DNA of 64,000 nucleotides from Cohnella faecalis (GTDB lineage Bacteria; Bacillota; Bacilli; Paenibacillales; Paenibacillaceae). Within the stretch, counting starts at the first letter, position 1, and every line of letters begins with the position of its first letter. Positions 46,564 to 57,662 of this stretch are shown in pieces. The DNA lies in NCBI RefSeq assembly GCF_003570905.1, contig NZ_QXJM01000007.1, positions 1-64,000 on the forward strand. The letters are read 5' to 3'. Made by a program: the position numbers and the translations under genes. The notes under the pieces were generated by a model, which was given only the letters and a program-made list of their open reading frames with translations, had not been told where the DNA came from and searched no databases.

Positions 46564-48342
46564 ATGACGGATCTTTGGTTTTACCTGAACAGGCTGCGCA
46601 GCTTTGCGGGGAACAGGCTGTATACGCAGCTTGCCGCGATGATCGCGCTCGGATTGTTCGACGGGGTGGGCGTCTATTTGCTCGCTCCCATGCTCGGATT
46701 GCTCGGCCTCTTCGGCGATGCCTCAGCGAACGTGCCGCTCGCTGGCGATTGGTTCGAAGCTCTGCGGGAGCTGCCCGCATCCTATGCGTTGCCTGTTCTG
46801 CTGACGGTATATGTACTGGTCATGACGATTCAGGCGTTGCTGCAGCGAGAACAGAGCGTACGAAGCGTCCGGCTGCAGCAGGGGTTCATCCGTCATCTGC
46901 GGCTTCGCTTGTATGAAGCGTTAATGCGGTCGAGCTGGATTTTTTTCGTCCGGCGGCGCAAGTCGGATTTTCAGCATCAGCTGACTTCCGAGCTGGCGCG
47001 GGTCAGCCAGGCGACGTATTTGCTGTTGCAGCTGGTCTCCTCGCTTGCTTTCACGGTTATTCAGATCGGGTTCGCTTTCTGGCTATCGGCTAAGCTGACG
47101 GCCATCGTGCTTATTAGCGGAACGGGGATCGCACTCGCCATGCGCCGGAAAATTCGCAGCGCCAAGGAGATCGGCAACCAGACTAGCGAATTGTCGCAAA
47201 GCTATCTCGCAGGGTTGACCGATCATCTGGGCGGCATCAAGGATATTAAGAGCAATCGGCTTGAAGCGTCCTACCTCGCGTGGTTCCGCGATCTGACCGG
47301 CCGGATGGAAGCCAACTTCATCGCTCTTGCCAGACTTCAGGCTGCGACGCAAAGCTTTTACAAAATCGCGGCGGCGGCGCTGATCGCGCTGTTCGTCTAT
47401 TTGGCGTTCGAGGTTTTCCACGTTGGAGCGGGACAGCTCATGCTCATTGTCATTATTTTCTCGCGCCTGTGGCCGCGCTTCACGGCAATTCAAGCCGGAG
47501 CGGAGCAGATCGTCTCCGCCATACCTGCGTTCCGGAGTCTGCGGCAGCTGGAGCGCGAGTGCGGCGAAGCCCGAGAATGGACAGACATGGACGGCATCGG
47601 GCAAGTACGGGATATACGGGTGACGCAGGGGATCGAATGCCGCAACGTTTATTTTCGGTACGGCGAGGACCGCACCTCCGAATACGCGCTGCGGGACGTA
47701 TGCGTCCATATCCCGTCGGGGAAGATGACGGCGATTATCGGCAAGTCGGGAGCGGGAAAAAGCACGTTGGTTGATATGCTGACAGGGCTTCTGGAGCCGG
47801 AGAGCGGAACCGTCCGGATCGACGGCGTTCCGGTCGGGCAGGACGCGCGGATCGCGCTGCGTCATGCCGTCGGTTATGTCGCTCAGGACCCGTTTTTGTT
47901 TCACGCCAGCATTCGGGATAACCTTCTCGCCGTCCGCCCGGACGCCGGGGAGGAGGAGCTTTGGAAGGCACTTCGTTTTTCCGCATCGGATGATTTTGTG
48001 AAGCGTCTTCCCGAAGGGCTGGACACATTAGTTGGCGATCGCGGTGTCCGACTGTCCGGCGGAGAGCGCCAGCGTCTGGTGCTTGCGAGGGCAATTCTCC
48101 GCCGTCCTTCGATTCTGGTGCTGGACGAAGCGACCAGCGCGCTGGATTCCGAGAACGAGACGCTGATTCAGGAAGCGATCGACAGGCTGAAGGGGACAAT
48201 GACGATCATCGTCATCGCCCACCGTTTGTCCACGATCAGAGGCGCCGATCAGGTCATCGTGCTGGAGCGGGGAGAAGTCAGGGTCAGGGAGGAGCATCGA
48301 AACAGCTTCAAAGAGGAATGCCGGCAAAGTTTGAGGCTGTAG
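46564..48342 (+). CDS. ABC exporter for lasso peptide (D)
   Basis: The 592-residue half-transporter fuses a six-helix membrane domain to a nucleotide-binding domain. The NBD shows Walker A IIGKSGAGKSTLVDMLTG, Q-loop YVAQDPFLFHASI, signature LSGGERQRLVLARAIL, Walker B SILVLDEATSALD and switch IVIAHRLST. In lasso clusters this protein exports the mature peptide and gives immunity. Start ATG 46564, after GAGCGAGGAGAACGG. The APS kinase gene follows by 39 bases. Confidence 0.93.
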   Translation: MTDLWFYLNRLRSFAGNRLYTQLAAMIALGLFDGVGVYLLAPMLGLLGLFGDASANVPLAGDWFEALRELPASYALPVLLTVYVLVMTIQALLQREQSVRSVRLQQGFIRHLRLRLYEALMRSSWIFFVRRRKSDFQHQLTSELARVSQATYLLLQLVSSLAFTVIQIGFAFWLSAKLTAIVLISGTGIALAMRRKIRSAKEIGNQTSELSQSYLAGLTDHLGGIKDIKSNRLEASYLAWFRDLTGRMEANFIALARLQAATQSFYKIAAAALIALFVYLAFEVFHVGAGQLMLIVIIFSRLWPRFTAIQAGAEQIVSAIPAFRSLRQLERECGEAREWTDMDGIGQVRDIRVTQGIECRNVYFRYGEDRTSEYALRDVCVHIPSGKMTAIIGKSGAGKSTLVDMLTGLLEPESGTVRIDGVPVGQDARIALRHAVGYVAQDPFLFHASIRDNLLAVRPDAGEEELWKALRFSASDDFVKRLPEGLDTLVGDRGVRLSGGERQRLVLARAILRRPSILVLDEATSALDSENETLIQEAIDRLKGTMTIIVIAHRLSTIRGADQVIVLERGEVRVREEHRNSFKEECRQSLRL

Positions 48343-48381
48343 ATTTTGCAGGGAGAACAGAAAAGAAGCGGAGGAAATTCT

Positions 48382-48987
48382 ATGGATATTGACAGCCGCA
48401 ACGTAACTTGGCAGCCCTCCAATCTCACCCGCCATGACCGGCAGCGGTTAAGCGGTCATCGGGGTTATGTTCTATGGTTCACAGGTTTGCCGGGCTCCGG
48501 CAAATCAACGCTTGCTTTTGCATTGGAAAAAGAGCTGTATGCCCGGAATATCGCTTCCTATGTGTTGGATGGAGACAACATTCGGCACGGGCTGAGCCGC
48601 GACCTCGGGTTTTCGGAGGACGACCGGAAAGAAAATATTCGCAGAGTAGGTGAAGTATCGAAGCTGTTCGTCGATGCCGGTCTGATCGTGCTGGTTGCCC
48701 TCGTCTCGCCGAGCCGCTCCGACCGTCGGATGGTCAGAGCGATGTTCGGACCAGGCGATTTTATGGAAATTTACGTAAATTGCCCCCTCGCGGAATGTGA
48801 AAAAAGAGATCCGAAGGGGCTGTACAAAAAGGCAAGAAGCGGACAAATTCAAAGCTTTACGGGAGTCGGTGCAAGCTACGACATTCCCGCAAGTCCCGAA
48901 CTGGTTCTGAATACGCAAAAGCTGACGGTGGCGGAATCCGTCTCCGCTCTGATCCGTTACCTGGAGGATCGGAGCTGCCTGGAATAG
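48382..48987 (+). CDS. cysC: Adenylylsulfate kinase
   Basis: This enzyme phosphorylates APS to PAPS, the donor of sulfotransferases. The 201-residue protein has P-loop [11 protein letters not shown] (35-42), the APS site [20 protein letters not shown], and [32 protein letters not shown] precedes the ATG. No ATP sulfurylase, PAPS reductase or other assimilation gene is present, so here it more likely feeds sulfation by the enzyme at 40185 than cysteine synthesis. A VanZ-like gene follows 24 bases on. Confidence 0.94.
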   Translation: MDIDSRNVTWQPSNLTRHDRQRLSGHRGYVLWFTGLPGSGKSTLAFALEKELYARNIASYVLDGDNIRHGLSRDLGFSEDDRKENIRRVGEVSKLFVDAGLIVLVALVSPSRSDRRMVRAMFGPGDFMEIYVNCPLAECEKRDPKGLYKKARSGQIQSFTGVGASYDIPASPELVLNTQKLTVAESVSALIRYLEDRSCLE

Positions 48988-49011
48988 AAGCGGAAAGGAA
49001 GCGATCCAAGC

Positions 49012-49521
49012 ATGACCGTTAAAAAGAGCTGGATTCTTGGCGCAGCGCTCCTCCTGCTGTTCTGCGTCATCGCCGCCATTTTTGCGCTGTCCTCGCAGTC
49101 CTACAACACCCAGACGATCCAACCTCTTCTGCATCGAACATTATCCGTCGATAAAGCGGAGCGGATTGTTCCGAATCTGGATATCCGCTATGACGGAAAA
49201 GAATATAGAAGGGATGTCAACCCGTTCGGTTTGATCGAGTTTTTGTTACGGAAGGGCGCCCATTTGTTTGTGTACGGCGTTCTGGCAGGCGCAGCCGCAC
49301 TCGTACTGCGGATGTTCCGTCTGCGGACATCGGTCGTCGTCGGGTTATCTTTGCTCACCGTACTGCTCGTCGCAATTCTGGACGAATGGAACCAACGCTA
49401 TTCAACAGCTCGCACCCCGACCTATCAGGACGTTCTCGTCGATCTGACCGGGGGCATGCTGAGCCTTGCCGTATGCTACGGGATTTCCCGTCTGTATCGT
49501 CGCTTTAGTAGAGGTCGTTAA
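49012..49521 (+). CDS. VanZ family membrane protein
   Basis: The 169-residue protein has four to five helices and the VanZ motifs RKGAHLFVYGVLAGAAALV and LDEWNQRYSTARTPTYQDVL followed by DLTGG. VanZ proteins give low-level teicoplanin resistance in some bacteria; the function of most members is unknown. Position at the end of the EPS/lasso row suggests a link with the cell surface. No clear terminator follows before the CRISPR leader. Confidence 0.9.
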   Translation: MTVKKSWILGAALLLLFCVIAAIFALSSQSYNTQTIQPLLHRTLSVDKAERIVPNLDIRYDGKEYRRDVNPFGLIEFLLRKGAHLFVYGVLAGAAALVLRMFRLRTSVVVGLSLLTVLLVAILDEWNQRYSTARTPTYQDVLVDLTGGMLSLAVCYGISRLYRRFSRGR

Positions 49522-49884
49522 AACGGGAACTCCATGCTGTGAACGAGGATAAACAAATAAAGAGGCCATAATGGACAGTAACTATCCATATGGCATACTC
49601 ATGACAGATATCTTGCAAGACTTGTGTGAAAAATGAGGTCATTCAGCGAAACAGCATGATGATGCCGAACTCCCTAAATGATTCTCGGTTTCATAATGGG
49701 GGGGTGATAACATTTTTCCAGCATTGACTCAACCCTGCAACTCGGCCTATTCTGGTGTAGGAGAGCAAACAATTTAAGGTGGGAGGATAGGAAATCATCC
49801 TTCCTTGAATTACGATACGGCAGATTCTATCTATTCAACTTAAATCAGTACTCGGCTTCCGTTTTCTAATCAGGCGTTCAAAGA
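49522..49884. other. Intergenic stretch before CRISPR leader
   Basis: I see no gene in these 360 bases. The sequence becomes AT-rich. GGTGGGAGGATAGGAAATCATC near 49780 looks like a ribosome binding site without a usable reading frame after it. Confidence 0.5.
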
Positions 49885-50053
49885 GGTGCGAACCCTAAGC
49901 TCACATAAAATTCCCAGGAGTTTCGCCCCCCTTACATGACAAGGGTTTGAAGGCAAAAGGCGTCTAAAATGCCTTGCAAAACCTACTGTACTTTTGGGGT
50001 TCGCACTTTCAGGGCGCAAATCCCTTATGTGGCAAGGCTTTTTACAAGCAACT
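49885..50053 (+). promoter_or_regulatory. CRISPR leader of array 1
   Basis: This AT-rich, ORF-free stretch directly before the first repeat is closely similar to 59885-60052, which stands before array 2. Shared blocks include GGTGCGAACC, TAAGCTCACATA, GGAGTTTCGC, CAAGGGTTTGA and TTCGCACTTT. Two copies of similar leaders define the promoter side of both arrays as left. Each leader holds two hairpin-like blocks (CCTTAC..CAAGG and CCTTATGTGGCAAGG followed by T5). Confidence 0.88.
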
Positions 50054-51923
<1,870 letters not shown>

Positions 51924-52165
51924 ATAGCTTGCTCGTATCAGCAAGACGAAGACGTTCAATTCATTTTTGAAAACGCTTACAATTATCCGTGCAAATAAAA
52001 ACCAAAACCTCCCGTGTAGTTCACCTTGGAGCCATGATTTTTGTGTCAATCGGCAGTAAGTCCTTTTTTTTGCAGGAATAAGGATTTACGTGTAAAACAA
52101 AAAAATGATATAACTATGCATAATGAAGCAATTGGGCTTTTTACCTATTGAAGGAGGGGATGGAA
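51924..52165. promoter_or_regulatory. Intergenic region upstream of cmr operon
   Basis: There are no genes in these 240 AT-rich bases. The promoter of the cmr operon should lie here; GATATAACT and GCATAAT near 52110-52125 could be -10 boxes, but the -35 is not clear. AAGGAGGGG at 52150-52159 is a very strong ribosome binding site for the GTG at 52166. Confidence 0.45.
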
Positions 52166-53563
52166 GTGAATGTAGAGGCTCCGGATTTGCAGAAAGTAGA
52201 GCAATGGATCGAAAGTGCCGGAAAAAATTTATTTGAACAATATCCGATCACCGTTGTGACCAGCGCCATTATCGGCAAGGATTTGCAAGATCATATGAAT
52301 GGCGGCGAGCCTCGGATTTCGTCGATTCGCGGACATTTACGCTTCTGGTGGCGGGCGACACGCGGTGCGAAATACAAGGATGCTCATGATTTGAAAGTAT
52401 GGGAGCGCCAGATTTTTGGAGATACTTCCTTGCCGAGCCCTTGCAAGCTGAAATTGACTTCAGTTGTCAAGAACGGTCGAAAAGAATATTCTTCTATTCC
52501 AACTTATGTTTCCTTCCCTTATAGGGATCAAAAAAAGAAGAACAAAGACAAGAACAAAGAAGAAATGCAATTTAAAGTATTCGAAGCAGCTCAAAAAAAC
52601 CGGGGACTTTCTTTTATCTTACAAATTGACTATTTGGATTCTTTAGAATATTTGCAGGGACAAGAGAAGCCTCATAGGTGGCTAACTGCAATAGAGGTCA
52701 AAAACGAAGTAGAGGCTGCCTTATGGGCATGGATTAATTTTGGGGGGATTGGTGCACGTACGCGGCGTGGCTGCGGCAGCTTATACAGTGCTTTTTTCTC
52801 GCCCCAAGCTGCGACATCAGAAGAATTAGAAGGATGGATTAAACAGTGTGTCGCTGAATATCGATTGCCCGTGCTTAATGCAAATGAACATAGGGAATGG
52901 CCAATATTAGCTCTGCTGACGGAACAGCAGAACAGTATTGCGGTTCAGGAGCAACCGGATGCCGTTATGAAGGCATGGGAAGAGACCGTACGAGTTTACT
53001 CTAAATTTCGACAGAAACGAAACTGGAAGAAGGATATTAATAGGAAGCCTCAGCCTGGCCGAAGCCATTGGCCGGAACCCGATTCGTTGCGGAGAATAAC
53101 AGGCCAATCTACTCAACTTCATAAATCACCTGTTTCACTGAACCCAAAAGACGATATCGCATTTCCCCGAGCTCAGTTCGGCATGCCGATCATATTTCGA
53201 TTCAAGGATAATATAGATGGCAAAGGCGATCCTCCTGAAACGGAACTCGTCCCTTTGAACAAAAAACGACTGGCTTCCCCGTTGATTCTTAAATCATTGG
53301 CTGTGAGCGAGGATAAGGCATTTGGAGCTATGATTTGTTTAGTTCAACCTCCGCTAGAGCGCCTGCAGCTCAGTAGTTCTGACGCAAGCCCAGAGGTTAA
53401 AGAAAAAGTCGAGAATCAGACCATAAACAAAAAACAAATATACCCCGAAAAAATAGAAAACTCCCTTTATCCGCTTAGAAATTCCGTTCCAAACGCGGTA
53501 GAAGGATTTTTGAGGAGCGAGGTAGTGAGGCAGTGGAAAAAGATGCAGCCGTCCAGACGCTAA
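52166..53563 (+). CDS. cmr1: Type III-B RAMP protein Cmr1
   Basis: Cmr1 caps the 3' side of the Cmr effector and contacts target RNA. The 465-residue product has the RAMP features YPITVVTSAIIGKDL, RISSIRGHLRFWWRATRG (the hallmark of Cmr1), a Lys-rich insert, WAWINFGGIGARTRRGCGSLYS (Gly-rich loop), and FPRAQFGMPIIFRF. I chose GTG 52166 because AAGGAGGGG is 6 bases before it; TTG 52148 lies inside the Shine-Dalgarno. The end overlaps cmr2 by 31 bases. It is the first gene of cmr1-2-3-4-5-6. Confidence 0.94.
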   Translation: MNVEAPDLQKVEQWIESAGKNLFEQYPITVVTSAIIGKDLQDHMNGGEPRISSIRGHLRFWWRATRGAKYKDAHDLKVWERQIFGDTSLPSPCKLKLTSVVKNGRKEYSSIPTYVSFPYRDQKKKNKDKNKEEMQFKVFEAAQKNRGLSFILQIDYLDSLEYLQGQEKPHRWLTAIEVKNEVEAALWAWINFGGIGARTRRGCGSLYSAFFSPQAATSEELEGWIKQCVAEYRLPVLNANEHREWPILALLTEQQNSIAVQEQPDAVMKAWEETVRVYSKFRQKRNWKKDINRKPQPGRSHWPEPDSLRRITGQSTQLHKSPVSLNPKDDIAFPRAQFGMPIIFRFKDNIDGKGDPPETELVPLNKKRLASPLILKSLAVSEDKAFGAMICLVQPPLERLQLSSSDASPEVKEKVENQTINKKQIYPEKIENSLYPLRNSVPNAVEGFLRSEVVRQWKKMQPSRR

Positions 53564-55437
53564 TTGTCATCTCTATTGGTCCCGTTCAGGACTTCATTGC
53601 GCAGGCGCGCAAAACACGCGATCTGTGGTTCGGATCGCATTTGCTTTCGGAACTGAGCCGGGCAGCCGCGGAGCAGTTTCAGAAGGAAGGCGAGTTAATT
53701 ATGCCTGTTCTTCCTGCTAAGGAGCTATCCGACGAGAGGACGGAGAAGCTGCCGATCGCCAACAAGATCATAGGAGTAGTCCGGCGGGAGAAGCCGGAGG
53801 ACTTCGTTAATGAAGTGCACGATGCCGTTCAGGAGAAATGGAAAACGTACACACAGCAAGCTCAGAAGCATCTCGAAGCGGAAGGCGCTATCAATCCCGA
53901 AATGTGGAAAAGGCAAGTCAGGGATTTTGTTGAATTCCACGCCGCCTGGTCTGGGCTTTCGGACGGCCGTTCTTATAGGGAAACTCTTGAAAGAACGAAT
54001 CAACTGCTGGCCGCGCGCAAAACATTGCGGGATTTTCGGCAAAACGAGCCGGCGCGCATGTACGGGGACAAGAAGTCGTCGCTCAATCCCGGACGGGAGT
54101 CGGTGTTGCTGGAGAGCCGGTATTCAAACTACGCTCGCTTCGGCATCAGGAAAGGCGAGACATTGGACGCTGTTTCTTTGGTTAAGCGGTTAAGTACATG
54201 GATAACAGCCGATAAGCAATCTTCAGAGAACAAGGCTTCCTTTGCTTCCGTCTGCGACCTGGCGTTCAGCTCTTTTCGCCAACGGTTGAAAGATGAGCCG
54301 ACACTGGAAGCCAAGGCAGCCGAGCTGTACAAAGGCCTGATAACCGAATGTGAACCGCATCTGACGATGAGGAGCCGAGTTGTTCATGCCTCCAAGGCGG
54401 ACGAATTCGATTCTCGGCTTTTTTATCCGCATCAGATAAAAGACTTCGTAGATGAGCATGCCTATCGAGAGGTTTCCGGGAAGAAAGCAGCCACCCTAAA
54501 CGAAGTGGAGAAGAAGGAGCTTACAAGCAGATTGCGCCGACGAATTCGCTCAGGGTTGCGCCATCCGCTTTCTGCTCCTTCTCCTTATTATGCCTTTCTC
54601 CTTTGCGACGGGGATCGAATCGGAGATCGATTGAAGAAGGTGTTGAGCCCGGAGCTCCATCGTCAATGGACGGAGCGTCTTTCGCGTTTCGCGGTGGAAT
54701 CCAGAATTATTGTTCAGCAAAATGACGGAGAGTTCATCTACGGCGGCGGCGACGATTGCATGGCGCTGCTTCCGCTTCATACTTGCTTACAGGCGGTGGA
54801 CGAGCTGCGACTGCGTTTTGCAGAGCTGATGAGGGGTGAACAGAACGTTGCCGAGGAAGAACCGGTTACGCTTTCCGCCGGATTAGTTATTGCACATATG
54901 ATGGAGCCGCTCGGTCAGGTTCGGCATATGGCTCAAGAGGCGGAGCGTCAGGCCAAATTGTGTAGAAATCGCCTGTTCGTGCATGTGCAGAAGCGAGGGG
55001 GCGGAGAACAATTGAAAGTCGGCATGTCCTGGAAGGAAAATCCGGTTCAGATCCTGAATCAGTGGCGGCAATTGTACCGAGATAATGCTATTCCTGCGCA
55101 GCTTGCTTACGATTTAAGACAACTGCATCGAACATACCTAAAGATGGCGGGCTTCCCGTCACTGGCATCCGCAGATGGCGACCGGGATCGTCCGAAAGCG
55201 GAGCTGCAGAACAAAGAGCTTCTAGTTCTGGAAGTGGCCAGACTTCTCAGAAAGAAGCAACTGGATAATTGCTATATGCAGAACGGAAGCCTTGAAACGA
55301 TCAGTCAGCGCATGGCTTCGTTCATCAGAGCCGGAGAAGAGTCCGCGCTTGCACGACTTGAAATGCTGGCTGAGCAACTCACGTTGGCAATGACACTGAA
55401 CAAAATGGAGGCGGGTCAAGATGTTGATGCGAATTGA
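53533..55437 (+). CDS. cmr2: Cas10/Cmr2, large subunit with GGDD palm
   Basis: This is the signature protein of type III systems; on target RNA binding it makes cyclic oligoadenylate from ATP. The 634-residue protein starts directly at the first palm-like part (LIVISIGPVQDFIAQARKTR ... FGSHLLSEL); the HD nuclease domain found at the front of many Cas10 proteins is missing. The second palm has YAFLLCDGDRIGDRLK and the intact cyclase motif GGDD at 405-408 (YGGGDDCMALLPL). So signalling is expected but DNA cutting is not. It overlaps cmr1 and cmr3. Confidence 0.95.
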   Translation: MEKDAAVQTLIVISIGPVQDFIAQARKTRDLWFGSHLLSELSRAAAEQFQKEGELIMPVLPAKELSDERTEKLPIANKIIGVVRREKPEDFVNEVHDAVQEKWKTYTQQAQKHLEAEGAINPEMWKRQVRDFVEFHAAWSGLSDGRSYRETLERTNQLLAARKTLRDFRQNEPARMYGDKKSSLNPGRESVLLESRYSNYARFGIRKGETLDAVSLVKRLSTWITADKQSSENKASFASVCDLAFSSFRQRLKDEPTLEAKAAELYKGLITECEPHLTMRSRVVHASKADEFDSRLFYPHQIKDFVDEHAYREVSGKKAATLNEVEKKELTSRLRRRIRSGLRHPLSAPSPYYAFLLCDGDRIGDRLKKVLSPELHRQWTERLSRFAVESRIIVQQNDGEFIYGGGDDCMALLPLHTCLQAVDELRLRFAELMRGEQNVAEEEPVTLSAGLVIAHMMEPLGQVRHMAQEAERQAKLCRNRLFVHVQKRGGGEQLKVGMSWKENPVQILNQWRQLYRDNAIPAQLAYDLRQLHRTYLKMAGFPSLASADGDRDRPKAELQNKELLVLEVARLLRKKQLDNCYMQNGSLETISQRMASFIRAGEESALARLEMLAEQLTLAMTLNKMEAGQDVDAN

Positions 55438-56689
55438 ACCTGTCGATCCAATCATGACACGCGACGGTCGGCCCTTCGACGATTCTCCGGGATCGACGGC
55501 TTCTATTATGAACGAAGTTTCGCCCGGCATGCTGGCAGGAACCATTCGGACGCTGCTGCTTAAAAATCGGAACGGGCTGTCTGCCATAGACAAGGCTGAT
55601 CTATTGAGACAATTGCGAATAGCAGGACCGTTGCTGGAATGGAACGGTCATCTTTATTTTCCGATGCCGGCAGACCTCGTCATCTACGAGGTGAACGATA
55701 TATTGAAGGTAATCAATCTGCAGCCGCAGTCAGTGGCTCCAGATGAAGGTTACTTCGGCGTTTCAGTGGAGGGCAGACAGCGAATGGATTTGCTTCCTCC
55801 GCTTGTACAGCACTATTCCAAGCTCTACAAAGGAAGCCCGGCTTTTGTTCGAGAGGATTGGCTGTACAGAGAATTGTCGGGAGCGGTTTCGGCGGACGAT
55901 TGGAGCCGCGAATTAAACGAATGGAAGAAGTGGCGAAGTTCTCAATCCCAGGAAGCGGCTCCTCCTCATTCGCCATTTTTGCAGCCTTACGAGAGGGAGA
56001 TACGTCTGCACAACGCCATAGACGATACCAGAGGAGGAACCGAGGAGGGGAAGCTGTTCTCGACGGAAGCTTTAAGGTTCAAACCGGGAGTCTCTTTGCT
56101 GGTATCTATAGATATGGAGGGCAGTAAGCCGGATAAGCGTCTGAAGACGCTGCACAGTATGGGGGGAAAGCGCAGGCTGGCTCGCTTTCAAGAGATTGAT
56201 TGGCCGCAGGATAGACTGTTCCCTTGGAAATGTCCGGAGTCTATTGCAAGTTCAATGTGCAAAGCAAAGCCGGGCGATCGGCTTCGGATGACGCTTGCAA
56301 CACCCGCTTATTTTCTGAAGGGGTGGCGGCCTCGGTGGGTGGATGCGGATTTTCATACGAATGAGCATTTGTTTGAATGCTTGAATATACCAGCATCGTC
56401 CGCGTTGCGGCTAAAGCTGCAATGGGCTTGCGTAGACCGCTGGCTGCCGGTGTCGGGATGGAGTATCGGTCGTTCTGTTCGAGAAGGAAAAGAAAAGGCT
56501 GTTCGCCGGATGGTTCCGGCGGGCAGCGTCTATTTCTTTGAGCTTGTCGATGGTGATGCCGGGGTACTGGCCGATAATTGGCTTGTGTCAGTATCGGATA
56601 CAAGACGGCGCAAAGGCCCTCTGGATCGAGAAGATGGCTTTGGGTTGGCTATTTGGGGAATTGAATCCGGGAGGAATTGCAATGGTTAA
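55421..56689 (+). CDS. cmr3: Type III-B RAMP protein Cmr3
   Basis: Cmr3 binds the crRNA 5' handle together with Cas10. The 422-residue product begins MLMRIEPVDPIMTRDGRPFD, the typical start, followed by SPGMLAGTIRTLLL (RAMP helix), and HSPFLQPYEREIRLHNAIDD with TEEGKLFSTEALRFKPG; a Gly-rich segment WSIGRSVREGKEKAVRRMVP lies near the end. Overlaps cmr2 by 17 bases and cmr4 by 8 bases. Confidence 0.94.
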   Translation: MLMRIEPVDPIMTRDGRPFDDSPGSTASIMNEVSPGMLAGTIRTLLLKNRNGLSAIDKADLLRQLRIAGPLLEWNGHLYFPMPADLVIYEVNDILKVINLQPQSVAPDEGYFGVSVEGRQRMDLLPPLVQHYSKLYKGSPAFVREDWLYRELSGAVSADDWSRELNEWKKWRSSQSQEAAPPHSPFLQPYEREIRLHNAIDDTRGGTEEGKLFSTEALRFKPGVSLLVSIDMEGSKPDKRLKTLHSMGGKRRLARFQEIDWPQDRLFPWKCPESIASSMCKAKPGDRLRMTLATPAYFLKGWRPRWVDADFHTNEHLFECLNIPASSALRLKLQWACVDRWLPVSGWSIGRSVREGKEKAVRRMVPAGSVYFFELVDGDAGVLADNWLVSVSDTRRRKGPLDREDGFGLAIWGIESGRNCNG

Positions 56690-57662
56690 GAACGGGAAAA
56701 TGTATTTTTTCCATTGTTTATCGCCTGTTCATATTGGCGCTGGACAAGGAATTGGCGATATCGAGCTTCCAATTGTGCGTGAACGAACGACCGAATGGCC
56801 TTATGTGCCGGGCAGCAGCGTGAAAGGCGTTCATCGAAGATATTACAAGCGGCTTGAAGAGGGCAACAAGGCTAATGGCATTACTTCGGCGTGGACGGAT
56901 GCGGTGTTCGGGCGCTCCGGTGATAAAGACATGGACGATTCCAATGGAATAGATGAAGGAAATGCAGGAGCACTGGTGTTTACAGACAGTCGGATTTTGG
57001 CGTTTCCGGTAGCCAGTGTGCAGGGTGTCTTCGCTTACGTGACCAGCCCGATGGCATTGCGGCGAATCGTTCAGGACAGCAAGGCCATTGATCTCGACAT
57101 GCCTGACCCTGGAATTAGCCAATTGCAAGAGGTGTTGGACAAAGACCCAAAAGCCGCGTTCAAATGTCCTCGCAGCAAGCTGGTAGTGCCGGGCGGGGAA
57201 GCGAACGATAAAGAGATTTGGTTGGATGAATTCCAATTTGAAGCCCAATATGACTTGGAGCCATTGGCAGAATGGGCAGACTGGGCTGCGTGGCAGCTTT
57301 TCCCCGAACGGGAGATGGAGATTGAAAGATCGAACTGGATCAGACGACTTGTAGTGGTTTCCGACGAGGCCTTTCATTATTTTGTCACCATGTGCTGCGA
57401 GATTACTCCGCGTATAAGACTAAAGCAGGAAACGAAGACGGTAGAAAAAGGGGCATTATGGAAAGAAGAGTACATTCCGTCCGAAGCTATCCTGTACGGC
57501 CTTGTCTGGTGCGACAAGGTATATGCTTCCGGAACGGAGCTTTCGCCGGACGAAGTATTGCGCAATTTACACGGAAACGTCCCGTTGCAGCTAGGAGCCA
57601 ACGTCAGCGTCGGCAAAGGTCGAGTGCGGTATTTGCTGACGGGAGAGGCGGCTAAACGATGA
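56682..57662 (+). CDS. cmr4: Type III-B backbone RNase Cmr4, catalytic Asp replaced
   Basis: Cmr4 forms the backbone and normally cuts target RNA at 6-base steps. The 326-residue product shows LSPVHIGAGQGIGD, ELPIVRERTTEWPYVPGSSV (the loop with the active site) and ANVSVGKGRVRYLLTG at the end. In the archaeal reference the catalytic Asp sits in VVDQPIQRE; the matching residue here is Glu28 (DIELPIVRE), with an Asp two positions earlier. Cleavage may be altered. I chose ATG 56682, overlapping cmr3. The stop overlaps cmr5 (ATGA). Confidence 0.94.
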   Translation: MVKNGKMYFFHCLSPVHIGAGQGIGDIELPIVRERTTEWPYVPGSSVKGVHRRYYKRLEEGNKANGITSAWTDAVFGRSGDKDMDDSNGIDEGNAGALVFTDSRILAFPVASVQGVFAYVTSPMALRRIVQDSKAIDLDMPDPGISQLQEVLDKDPKAAFKCPRSKLVVPGGEANDKEIWLDEFQFEAQYDLEPLAEWADWAAWQLFPEREMEIERSNWIRRLVVVSDEAFHYFVTMCCEITPRIRLKQETKTVEKGALWKEEYIPSEAILYGLVWCDKVYASGTELSPDEVLRNLHGNVPLQLGANVSVGKGRVRYLLTGEAAKR

